From Desulfobacteraceae bacterium 4572_19 (GTDB lineage: Bacteria; Desulfobacterota; Desulfobacteria; Desulfobacterales; NBLS01), in the NCBI GenBank assembly GCA_002084385.1, contig NBLS01000028.1:1-6646 (forward strand): a stretch of DNA of 6,646 nucleotides, read 5' to 3'. Position 1 is the stretch's first letter, and each line of letters starts with the position of its first letter. Below, in pieces: positions 1 through 5,387 of the stretch. The notes under the pieces are model-generated. The model did not search any database, was not told the origin of the DNA, and worked only from the letters and a program-made list of their open reading frames with translations. The position numbers and the translations under genes were made by a program.

Positions 1-1
1 T

Positions 2-214
2 CCTGCATCAAAATCCTATAAGAGCGAATATGATTTTTGGGTAAACATTCCAATTTTGAAACAACCACAATTTGGGTCTTACTTGTATGACTCAGCTCTT
101 TTGACATTAACCGAGATTGAATTATGTGGAGCATTCAAAACAGAGTGGATGCAACGTATTTATTCATTAAAGTTGCATGAATTGAGACATAAACCAGCGA
201 ATAAATCAAATTAA
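2..214 (+). CDS. 3' end of an unrecognised protein gene (partial)
   Basis: A reading frame is open from the left edge of the window and stops with TAA at 212-214, giving the last 70 residues of a protein whose start lies outside. The visible part has ordinary protein-like composition, including segments such as YDFWVNIPIL and LTEIELCGAFKTEWMQRIY, and it ends in a basic tail (ELRHKPANKSN). I see no transmembrane segment and no motif that I recognise, so no function is proposed. No terminator hairpin follows. It could be the final gene of an upstream operon or cassette. The absence of stops and the coherent composition support real coding, but 70 residues is too little to be certain. Confidence 0.5.
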   Translation, partial: PASKSYKSEYDFWVNIPILKQPQFGSYLYDSALLTLTEIELCGAFKTEWMQRIYSLKLHELRHKPANKSN

Positions 215-499
215 CTCTGACTAAAAAAATTGAACTTTTTAGCAGGTTATTTCAAGCAGTTATCCCTGGAAAGATGACCAGAAGGTTTTATTCAAAAAGA
301 TATTGAATGAAAAGCAAGTACTGAAAAAAACATAAACATAGTTTCATGGGAAGGTTTTGGCAGAGGTTGTGGAATTTTAAAAAATGGTAAATTACAAATT
401 GTTAGTGTGGTGGTTGTAAACCTTTTTTATTCTGGATAATGACCAATTGCACAAACCGAAATACCCCATAGAATCGATGGGTATAAAAAAGGGGAAAAT
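215..499 (+). other. Intergenic stretch with two short, possibly decayed coding remnants
   Basis: This gap holds no convincing gene. Two short frames look more protein-like than chance: 243-335 (containing SSYPWKDDQKVLFKKILNEK) and 311-439 (containing VSWEGFGRGCGILKNGKL). They overlap in different frames, as one frameshifted gene would, but neither has a clear start. An imperfect inverted repeat (TACCCCAT at about 469 with ATGGGTA at about 478) lies just upstream of the mntA ribosome binding site. A weak promoter for mntA could be GATAAT at 435-440 with TTGTAA at 414-419, but the 15-base spacing is short. I see no terminator. Confidence 0.25.
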
Positions 500-805
500 A
501 TGAGGAAGAAAATTCTGAGCCTTGATGAGGTGCTCAAAGTTCTTAAGAAGCGAAAAGCAGCATTTGAAGAAAAATTCGGTGTCAGTGCCATAGGCGTTTT
601 TGGATCTTTTGCAAGGGGGAATAGCGGGCCTGACAGCGATGTGGATGTTGTGGTAAAGATGGTCAAACCGGATCTTTTTTACATGGTTCATATTAAAGAA
701 GAACTTGAGGACGATTACCAGACAAAGGTTGATATTGTCCATTATCGTGACAAGATGAATGCGTTTTTAAAAAAACGTATAGATTTAGAGGCTGTTTATG
801 TTTGA
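500..805 (+). CDS. mntA: MntA-type minimal nucleotidyltransferase antitoxin of a HEPN/MNT pair
   Basis: This 101-residue protein is a minimal nucleotidyltransferase of the pol-beta superfamily. GSFARG at residues 35-40 and SDVDV at 46-50 together fit the GSX10DXD catalytic signature, and a third acidic position follows at Asp78 (KVDIV). In characterised MntA/HepT systems, the MNT protein neutralises the HEPN RNase by adding AMP to a tyrosine near its active site. The start is supported by AAGGGG at 489-494, five bases before the ATG. The hepT start (798) overlaps the end of this gene by 8 bases, the usual coupled arrangement. All catalytic residues look intact although the partner toxin does not, so the protein may now be an orphan or may act on another HEPN protein. 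Confidence 0.9.
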   Translation: MRKKILSLDEVLKVLKKRKAAFEEKFGVSAIGVFGSFARGNSGPDSDVDVVVKMVKPDLFYMVHIKEELEDDYQTKVDIVHYRDKMNAFLKKRIDLEAVYV

Positions 806-1072
806 TACGGAGCTCGTAAATGAAATACTTAGCCAAATTCTAACTGCTGCACACCATATTGAGAGAAGATGTAAGGACATCTTTGTGCCCGATGACTTTC
901 TTGTTTCCGATGCCGGAATTGATAGGCTGGACGCTATTTGTATGATGCTAATCGCCATCGGTGAAAGCCTGAGAAATCTGGACAGGGTAACAGATGGCAA
1001 ACTTCTTGTAAAATTTCCTATCGTATTCCCGGTTTAATCGAAACAACGATGAAAATGAAAAAATCGCTGTAA
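798..1072 (+). pseudogene. hepT: HepT (HEPN) toxin broken by an internal deletion and frameshift
   Basis: The frame from ATG 798 gives 79 residues and stops at 1035-1037. Residues 1-74 match the start of the DUF86/HepT family well (FDTELVNEILSQIL, then RLDAICMMLIAIGES and LDRVTDGKLLVKFP). The family is normally about 110-120 residues and continues into the RX4-6H RNase motif, with sequence like RDIISHHYF; none of that is present. After KFP, another frame (1019-1072) reads YRIPGLIETTMKMKKSL and stops at 1070-1072, resembling the normal HepT C-terminus. The simplest reading is a deletion of roughly 100 bases, of length 3n+1, that removed the catalytic arginine and histidine and shifted the frame. 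The product should lack RNase activity. The start overlaps mntA by 8 bases. Confidence 0.8.
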
Positions 1073-1483
1073 ATGTTAAAAGTTGACAATAATTTCACCC
1101 CTTGTCCGGTTGATGGAGGTGATGAAATATTCCCAAACGGAATTTTTGAGTTTAACATTACGAAAATTATTAGTCATGTTCAAAAAACTCCTGATAGTTT
1201 CCCTCTTGAAGAGGTAGTCGTTAAAGATGTTTACAATGGGTTTTCATCTGTCAACGAATCTCATATGGAACATGTCGAAATCTCCAGGCCGATAATATTA
1301 GCTGAGATTTCTCCCGGGCAATATAACGGGATTGATGGAAACCACAGATTGGAGAAGGCCCACAGAATGGGAATAAAGACCATACAAGCCCACCGACTGA
1401 AAGTGAAACAGCATATTAAATTCCTGATTAGCAAAAGAGCTTACACAACTTACATCGAGTATTGGAACAGTAAGCTGAAATGA
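1073..1483 (+). CDS. Small ParB-like (ParB/sulfiredoxin fold) protein
   Basis: The protein has 136 residues. Its central part reads YNGIDGNHRLEKAHRMG (residues 84-100), the DGxHRxxAA-like motif of ParB N-terminal and sulfiredoxin-like domains, where it binds and cleaves a nucleotide. It is followed by IKTIQAHRLK and a conserved-looking tail, AYTTYIEYWNSKLK. There is no helix-turn-helix DNA-binding domain and no partner parA, so this is not a chromosome-partition ParB. It resembles short stand-alone ParB-like proteins of unknown role. The ATG is the base after the relic hepT stop (1070-1072), and there is no good ribosome binding site, so translation was probably once coupled to hepT. In the broken hepT the nearest stop is 35 bases upstream, which may lower expression. 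The family is fairly sure; the function is unknown. Confidence 0.75.
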   Translation: MLKVDNNFTPCPVDGGDEIFPNGIFEFNITKIISHVQKTPDSFPLEEVVVKDVYNGFSSVNESHMEHVEISRPIILAEISPGQYNGIDGNHRLEKAHRMGIKTIQAHRLKVKQHIKFLISKRAYTTYIEYWNSKLK

Positions 1484-1490
1484 TTTTCGA

Positions 1491-1531
1491 CAAGGAACAT
1501 GCTGACGGGCGAGCCGCAGATGTTCAAAGTT
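1491..1531 (+). repeat. 41-base imperfect direct repeat, left copy (upstream of fic)
   Basis: This segment matches 2965-3005 at 35 of 41 positions without gaps; the copies are 1474 bases apart and flank the fic gene. It can be read as MLTGEPQMFKV from ATG 1499, against MLPYKPQMFNV at residues 6-16 of the right-hand gene. It also folds: GAACAT (1496 side) pairs with ATGTTC, CTG with CAG and CGG with CCG, leaving an unpaired G and A in the left arm. It looks like a relic 5' end of a paralogous gene or a duplicated target. It lacks the R boxes of an attC site. Confidence 0.65.
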
Positions 1532-1643
1532 AAAAATAGTCGGTGGACTAAGCAATACAGCCGATCGCTACGCTCCGGTTCTTGAACGAGCCCGACGCCA
1601 CTATTGATAAGAAAATATCTTTTTGATGAAAGGGAGAGGAGTA

Positions 1644-1664
1644 ATGGCCATCCAGTATGGTTAA
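1644..1664 (+). other. Six-codon minigene with a strong ribosome binding site
   Basis: AGGGAG at 1631-1636 and AGGAG at 1637-1641 precede ATG 1644. The frame reads MAIQYG and then stops at TAA 1662-1664. The purine-rich stretch is the best Shine-Dalgarno sequence in the first half of the window, yet it serves only six codons. It is probably the surviving 5' end of a lost gene. A short leader peptide is possible but unlikely, because it lies upstream of the proposed fic promoter. Confidence 0.3.
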
Positions 1665-1690
1665 TTTCAACATTTAATTACAATATTCCC

Positions 1691-1719
1691 TTGACTTTGA
1701 GTTGAATAAATACAATAAT
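1691..1719 (+). promoter_or_regulatory. Predicted sigma-70 promoter of the fic operon
   Basis: TTGACT (1691-1696) and AATAAT (1714-1719) each differ from the consensus -35 and -10 hexamers at one base and are separated by the ideal 17 bases. Transcription would start near 1726, about 70 bases before the fic ATG. The repeats described at 1697-1791 overlap the spacer and the start point, so control by a repressor is likely. Confidence 0.6.
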
Positions 1720-1791
1720 CGACTCAAATATTGAGTTTATTAATAGATTAAACGACTCTAACACCAATTCCATAAAAAGGGCGATCGACTC
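1697..1791 (+). promoter_or_regulatory. Phased repeat operator in front of fic
   Basis: CGACTC occurs at 1720-1725, 1753-1758 and 1786-1791, each copy exactly 33 bases (about three helical turns) from the next. The first copy is part of an inverted repeat, ACTCAA (1722-1727) and TTGAGT (1731-1736) with a 3-base centre, and a second TTGAGT lies at 1697-1702 in the promoter spacer. The sites therefore run from the promoter to five bases before the fic start codon. Same-face spacing suggests cooperative binding by a dimeric repressor. The obvious candidate is the winged helix at the C-terminus of Fic itself, but that is an inference. Confidence 0.6.
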
Positions 1792-1796
1792 ATCCT

Positions 1797-2945
1797 ATGA
1801 AATACATATGGCAAACTAAATCCTGGCCAGACCTCAAATGGGACAGCGCCAAACTATTGAAGCCCCTGGGCAATATCCGATTCAGCCAAGGAGCTTTATT
1901 AACTCAGATCAAGGAATTGGGGTTTGATATTCAGCAAACAGCACGAGCAGATGTTCTTGTTGAAGAAGCATTAAAAACGTCAGCGATCGAGGGAGAAAAA
2001 TTAGATCCGGATGCTGTCAGATCTTCTGTTGGCCGCAGACTTGGGTTACCAGATGCAGGATTAAAGGAGATAAGAGATCAAAAAGTTGAAGGCCTTGTAG
2101 AAATTTTGCTGGATGCAACAGCCAACTATTCAAAAAAAATAACAATGGAACGAATTTGGAGTTGGCATGCAGCCCTTTTTCCAATCGGTTATTCCGGTAT
2201 GGTAAAAATATCCGTTGGTCAATGGCGAAATGATAGTAAGGGTCCTATGCAGGTTATTTCCGGGCCTATCGGACAGGAGAAAGTGCATTTTGAAGCACCA
2301 CCAACAAAAAAACTTGATAAAGAAATGCAAATATTCATATCCTGGATAAATGAAAAAAGTCAATTAGATGGCATCATCAGAGCTGGGATTGCTCATATAT
2401 GGTTTGTTACAATTCATCCATTTGATGACGGTAATGGCCGTATTGCAAGAACTTTAACGGAAATGTTCCTTGCAAGAGATGAAAACAATCCTAAAAGATT
2501 TTATAGCCTTTCTTCACAGATTATGGCTGAGAGAAATGAATATTATGAAGTTTTAAAGGCCACACAATCAGGTACAGGTGATATTACAGAGTGGCTGAAA
2601 TGGTTTCTTGAATGCATGAATAGGGCTATTCTGAATTCCAATATTTTATTAAATAAAATAATGATAAAAGCACGGGTTTGGCAGGGATTTGCCCAGATAA
2701 GACTGAATGAGCGTCAAATAAAAGTGATTAACCGGCTACTTGACGCGGGTGCTGGTGGTTTTGACGGTGGGTTAAAAAACAAAAAATATATGGGTATCGC
2801 ACATACCAGTCGTGCTACCGCCCAAAGGGAATTAGCTGATCTTGTAAATAAAGGTATTTTGATCAAAATGCCGGGAGGAGGCAGGAGTGTCAGTTATGAT
2901 CTTGATTGGAAAAAGTGGTCTTTATTGAACGAAAATAAAGAGTAA
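1797..2945 (+). CDS. fic: Fic-family AMP-transferase with DUF4172-like N-terminus and C-terminal winged helix
   Basis: Fic enzymes usually transfer AMP from ATP to a hydroxyl side chain of a target protein. Residues 1-60 (MKYIWQTKSWPDLKWD onward) resemble the DUF4172 domain found at the start of many bacterial Fic proteins. TSAIEG at 61-66 fits the inhibitory (S/T)xxxE(G/N) helix, whose Glu65 would block ATP, so this is a self-inhibited class II Fic. The core motif HPFDDGNGRIAR is complete at 207-218 with catalytic His207, and the target-docking flap lies at about 150-170. Residues about 300-370 look like a winged helix (TSRATAQRELADLVNKGIL), a DNA-binding unit that could regulate its own operon. 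The length of 382 is normal for this architecture. The ribosome binding site is weak: AAGGG at about 1777-1781 is 15 bases from the ATG. Two genes follow after 12 bases. Confidence 0.92.
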   Translation: MKYIWQTKSWPDLKWDSAKLLKPLGNIRFSQGALLTQIKELGFDIQQTARADVLVEEALKTSAIEGEKLDPDAVRSSVGRRLGLPDAGLKEIRDQKVEGLVEILLDATANYSKKITMERIWSWHAALFPIGYSGMVKISVGQWRNDSKGPMQVISGPIGQEKVHFEAPPTKKLDKEMQIFISWINEKSQLDGIIRAGIAHIWFVTIHPFDDGNGRIARTLTEMFLARDENNPKRFYSLSSQIMAERNEYYEVLKATQSGTGDITEWLKWFLECMNRAILNSNILLNKIMIKARVWQGFAQIRLNERQIKVINRLLDAGAGGFDGGLKNKKYMGIAHTSRATAQRELADLVNKGILIKMPGGGRSVSYDLDWKKWSLLNENKE

Positions 2946-2957
2946 GAACTAAGAAGA

Positions 2958-3599
2958 ATGATAACAAGAAACATGCTGCCGTACAAGCCGCAGATGTTCA
3001 ACGTTCGGCGGGAAAAAACCCGAGAAATAGATTTTGAGGGGTACAGTAAAAAGCCTTACAGGGGCAATTTCTATGGCACTTGGGCACATCTTGAGATTGA
3101 TGGGGATTTCACATACGCGTCTCTTTCCATGCTTTCAAGTCATATTATCTTTGGTGTGGTGGAGGATTTTGCATTTGAAGAAATTGATAAACTAATTCCA
3201 AATAAATATGTTCGGGGCAAAAACCATGGCAAGAAACAAAAAGGTGGCGGATATCTTTGGGATCATCGAGTTGATGCAAAAGGGAAAGAAGGTCAACTTG
3301 ATGAACTTAAGGATCGGCTTTGGGAGTATTTATCAGCAAGGTTTTATAAATTTTCAGATTCAACTAATATAAAAAGTCCAGGGAAGGTTTATATGATAGA
3401 GAAGCATGATGTTGAGGGTGACCCTTATATCGATTTTCTGTTTTCCGACATGTCCTTGTTAAAAAAAATACACTTCAAAAGCTTTGTGAGAGATATTAGA
3501 GAAATGCTGGGAGATGTTCAAGAAGTCTATGATGCAATAGAGAGAGAAAAAGAATTGGTTGGGGATATTATAAAAAAGAATACATGGAAAGAATTATAA
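2958..3599 (+). CDS. Unrecognised 213-residue protein, second gene of the fic operon
   Basis: I do not recognise this family. The protein is soluble-looking, with no signal peptide or membrane segment. It has an aromatic N-terminal half (YRGNFYGTWAHLEIDGDF), a glycine/lysine-rich stretch at about 88-101 (RGKNHGKKQKGGGYLWDH), and a charged, helical C-terminus from about 150. It starts 12 bases after the fic stop and overlaps the next gene by 16 bases, so it is very likely co-transcribed and coupled. The start may be ATG 2973 (residue 6), because the repeat copy at 1491-1531 is conserved from just upstream of that ATG; neither start has a strong ribosome binding site. It could be a target, antidote or partner of Fic, but no motif supports any of these. 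Confidence 0.75.
   Translation: MITRNMLPYKPQMFNVRREKTREIDFEGYSKKPYRGNFYGTWAHLEIDGDFTYASLSMLSSHIIFGVVEDFAFEEIDKLIPNKYVRGKNHGKKQKGGGYLWDHRVDAKGKEGQLDELKDRLWEYLSARFYKFSDSTNIKSPGKVYMIEKHDVEGDPYIDFLFSDMSLLKKIHFKSFVRDIREMLGDVQEVYDAIEREKELVGDIIKKNTWKEL
2965..3005 (+). repeat. 41-base imperfect direct repeat, right copy (5' end of the gene at 2958)
   Basis: This is the coding copy of the repeat at 1491-1531 (35 of 41 identical). It covers residues 4-16 of the gene downstream of fic, including NMLPYKPQMFNV. The differences are scattered substitutions without indels. The two copies bracket fic and its promoter, so recombination between them could remove or insert that segment. The hairpin seen in the left copy is only partly kept here (AACAT with ATGTT, CTGC with GCAG). 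Confidence 0.65.
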
Positions 3600-3952
3600 A
3601 AAATGATATTTTTGACAAGATTTCCCCTTATGAAGCTTTAGAAATTCTCAGGCAAATTACCAAAACAGATAAAAAACTGAAAAAGAAAATTGTAGAATTA
3701 GCTGAAGATTTATTTAGGGATGTCAATGTAGACACGGTTTGTGAAGAAGTTTTCTTTGCTTTGGATGGAATTGATGTCCATGAATTGTGGGATCGTGCAG
3801 GTTCGAGTACAAATGGCTATACTTCGCCGGAAGATATGGCCGTTGAAATGTTTGAAGAAGCATTGGAACCTTTTCTCCAGGAGATGTACAGACTATTGGA
3901 TTTAGAAATGCACCGGGAGGCTAAGCTTTACTGCATGGGGACTGCAAGATGA
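3584..3952 (+). CDS. Conserved-hypothetical-like acidic protein, probably shortened at its C-terminus
   Basis: The protein has 122 residues, is strongly helical and acidic, and opens with a charged segment (ILRQITKTDKKLKKKIVELA). It then carries a distinctive block around residues 55-85, FFALDGIDVHELWDRAG, followed by GYTSPEDMAVEMFEEALEPF. From memory this block matches uncharacterised bacterial and archaeal proteins that continue well beyond the point where this one stops (EAKLYCMG then TAR), so a C-terminal truncation is suspected. I know no biochemical function for the family. The gene overlaps the preceding one by 16 bases, has only a weak purine-rich ribosome binding site, and ends in an ATGA overlap with a 39-codon ORF. 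It belongs to the fic operon by position. Confidence 0.65.
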   Translation: MERIIKNDIFDKISPYEALEILRQITKTDKKLKKKIVELAEDLFRDVNVDTVCEEVFFALDGIDVHELWDRAGSSTNGYTSPEDMAVEMFEEALEPFLQEMYRLLDLEMHREAKLYCMGTAR

Positions 3953-4068
3953 ATAACCGCTCCAGAAAATATAATTTTATACCGGGTTTTAAGCGGGTAG
4001 TTGCCGGTAAAGGTCCAAGTACAGAACTGTCTTTTATTGAACGGGCGAAAACGCGATGGAGAAAATAG
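3949..4068 (+). CDS. Possible 39-residue ORF coupled by an ATGA overlap
   Basis: ATG 3949 overlaps the TGA of the preceding gene (ATGA at 3949-3952), a common coupling arrangement. The frame runs to TAG 4066-4068 and encodes a very basic peptide (MNNRSRKYNFIPGFKRVVAG at the start). I recognise no domain. It may be a real small protein, the start of a gene truncated next to the attC-like site at 4089, or frameshifted remains of the preceding gene's lost C-terminus. Overlap and charge are the only support. Confidence 0.3.
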   Translation: MNNRSRKYNFIPGFKRVVAGKGPSTELSFIERAKTRWRK

Positions 4069-4088
4069 GATTTCGGACAAAAACTACG

Positions 4089-4139
4089 ATTCAACAAACG
4101 AAAATGCACAGGATTTCACCGGTGATTTTCATGTTGGAC
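4089..4139 (+). repeat. attC-like recombination site 1 (integron cassette boundary)
   Basis: The site opens with ATTCAAC (4089-4095, fits RYYYAAC) and ends with GTTGGAC (4133-4139, fits GTTRRRY). The arms fold: CAACA with TGTTG, GAAAAT (4100-4105) with ATTTTC (4125-4130), CAC (4107-4109) with GTG (4122-4124), and GG with CC, closing on the 6-base loop ATTTCA. G4106 is left unpaired in the left arm, as the extrahelical bases of attC sites are. The site closely resembles the one at 5303-5352, including the loop and the unpaired G. At 51 bases it is at the short end for attC. Confidence 0.65.
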
Positions 4140-4181
4140 ACACGGGGGCGGGCTGGAAAATTAAATTGAGGAGGATGAAAT

Positions 4182-5237
4182 ATGGATATACGTGAAGCAG
4201 TTCCTGAAGATAATGATGCTTTACAAGCGCTTCAGGCCAAATGTCCACAAGGTACAGATCTCGTTGCCACTGTAATTAATACCCCTGATTTTTTTGCAAG
4301 AGCAAAAGCATATGAAAAGTACAAAGTTTATGTTGCACATGAGGGAAACCGCATTTTAGGCTCAACAGCTTGTGGGCTCAAAGATGTAATTGTTAACGGC
4401 AATGTTAAACGGGTTGGATATGGTTTTCAGGCTTTTGTTGCGCCTGAATCTCGCCGAACCGGAGTAGCCAGTCAACTTCACCAACATCGTGAAGATTATG
4501 CAGCCCAACAAGGGGCATCTTTATTTTATACCTTGGTTATTGAAAAAAACACACCTGCAATGCGATATATTGAACGCAGAGGCTTTTTACTCCATCGCAC
4601 TATTGTAATGCCGGGATTGGCAATATACAAAAAGATACATACAGATATAGAGAAACATGTGAGGCCGGCCCGACCAGAAGATCTTGACAGACTGGCAGCT
4701 TTAGCCAATCAAACCTGGCAGAACTATGAAATGTATGAACTGTATACTGCTGAAGTGTTGTCTGCATCTATCAGTCAAACCCCCGGGTACGATCTCAATA
4801 ATTTTTTGGTTTTGGAGGAGAACGGTGAGATTTTAGCTTTCCTGGGTTACCAGGATTGGCGTCAAGTTATGAAAATCACCGTCGATGCAACTAGTTTAAA
4901 AATGCGCATGATGGGCGTGATACTTAAATTTGCTGGGATATTCATGCCCATGCCTAAAATGATAAAACCGGGTGATACATTGAATCAGGTTAATATTACA
5001 CTCACAGGATTTTATGACCCGGCTCATCTATCACTACTCCTAAAACATTTAAATAATCAAATGCTTCAAAGGAATGTTGATTTTATTTTTTGTATCTGTG
5101 ACCCCAAAAATCCGATATTGAAAAGTCTGAAAGGCTTCATTCGGATTGACACGGCCATAAACATCTACGTTAAGAATCTTCAACAGGACAAATTGAATAC
5201 TGATAGACCGGTATTCATTAACGGTCTTGATATGTAA
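4182..5237 (+). CDS. Tandem GNAT-family N-acetyltransferase
   Basis: The 351-residue protein appears to hold two GNAT folds. The first (residues 1-155, from MDIREAVPEDNDAL) has motif A, VAPESRRTGVASQLHQH, at about 86-102; RRTGVA is the acetyl-CoA pyrophosphate loop, followed by a standard LVIEKNTPAMRYIERRGF motif B. The second (from about 160, VRPARPEDLDRLAALANQTW) keeps the general fold, but I see no good pyrophosphate loop, so it may be non-catalytic or bind substrate. The substrate cannot be told from sequence. The start is well supported by AGGAGG at 4169-4174, seven bases before the ATG. The gene sits alone between two attC-like sites, 43 bases after one and 66 bases before the other, as expected of a single-gene integron cassette. 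Confidence 0.85.
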   Translation: MDIREAVPEDNDALQALQAKCPQGTDLVATVINTPDFFARAKAYEKYKVYVAHEGNRILGSTACGLKDVIVNGNVKRVGYGFQAFVAPESRRTGVASQLHQHREDYAAQQGASLFYTLVIEKNTPAMRYIERRGFLLHRTIVMPGLAIYKKIHTDIEKHVRPARPEDLDRLAALANQTWQNYEMYELYTAEVLSASISQTPGYDLNNFLVLEENGEILAFLGYQDWRQVMKITVDATSLKMRMMGVILKFAGIFMPMPKMIKPGDTLNQVNITLTGFYDPAHLSLLLKHLNNQMLQRNVDFIFCICDPKNPILKSLKGFIRIDTAINIYVKNLQQDKLNTDRPVFINGLDM

Positions 5238-5302
5238 AAAATAGATAGGTATCCTTATCCAGTATATAAAGGGGTCACTCAGCAATTGGCCCTTGTAGCA
5301 GA

Positions 5303-5352
5303 ATTCAACAATCAACATGCACCGGGTTTCACCGGTGATGCCGGCGTTAGCT
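5303..5352 (+). repeat. attC-like recombination site 2 (integron cassette boundary)
   Basis: ATTCAAC (5303-5309) is the R'' box, and GTTAGCT (5346-5352) is an R' box with one departure from GTTRRRY. AAC pairs with GTT. A non-pairing spacer follows (AATCAA against CCGGC), then CAT (5316-5318) with ATG (5338-5340), an unpaired G5319, and CACCGG (5320-5325) with CCGGTG (5332-5337) closing on the 6-base loop GTTTCA. This reproduces the canonical attC order of R box, unpaired spacer, L box with an extrahelical base, and terminal loop. It lies between the GNAT gene and the reductase gene. Confidence 0.7.
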
Positions 5353-5387
5353 AAGTAAAAAGGGCAAACCATATTACAGTATTATTA

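Larger units (their letters stand above)
1484..1690 (+). other. Gene-free stretch: GC-richer patch, repeat copy and minigene, then AT-rich promoter DNA
   Basis: No sizeable gene lies between the ParB-like gene and the fic promoter. Positions about 1499-1605 are clearly richer in G and C than the surroundings. The patch begins with a near-copy of the 5' end of the gene at 2958 and encodes a 28-codon ORF (1499-1585) that loses similarity after 11 codons. Segments such as CCGATCGCTACGCTCCGG (about 1561-1578) look like fragments of structured repeats, but I cannot assign them to a family. After about 1605 the DNA becomes AT-rich. I see no RNA gene and no clear terminator. Confidence 0.4.

Noticed and set aside
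392..742. 116-codon and 79-codon minus-strand ORFs opposite mntA
   Set aside because: They are antisense to the conserved nucleotidyltransferase, have unnatural composition and no start signals. Shadows of mntA.
1491..1531. Left 41-base repeat as a third attC site
   Set aside because: It folds with unpaired bases on one arm, but the ends do not fit RYYYAAC or GTTRRRY and there is no unpaired central spacer. The right copy is plainly coding sequence.
1298..1555. 85-codon minus-strand ORF opposite the ParB-like gene
   Set aside because: It is antisense to the conserved IDGNHRLEKA motif and shows no protein family signal.
4001..4195. 64-codon + strand ORF starting at 4001
   Set aside because: It runs through the attC-like hairpin and overlaps the start of the well-supported GNAT gene, lacks a good ribosome binding site and has no recognisable composition. 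Chance frame.
5242..5258. Hairpin GATAGG-TAT-CCTTATC after the GNAT gene as a terminator
   Set aside because: The stem is short, has a bulge and is AT-rich, and no run of T follows it.
5049..5372. 107-codon minus-strand ORF over the end of the GNAT gene
   Set aside because: It overlaps the conserved GNAT C-terminus and crosses the attC-like site. No family features.
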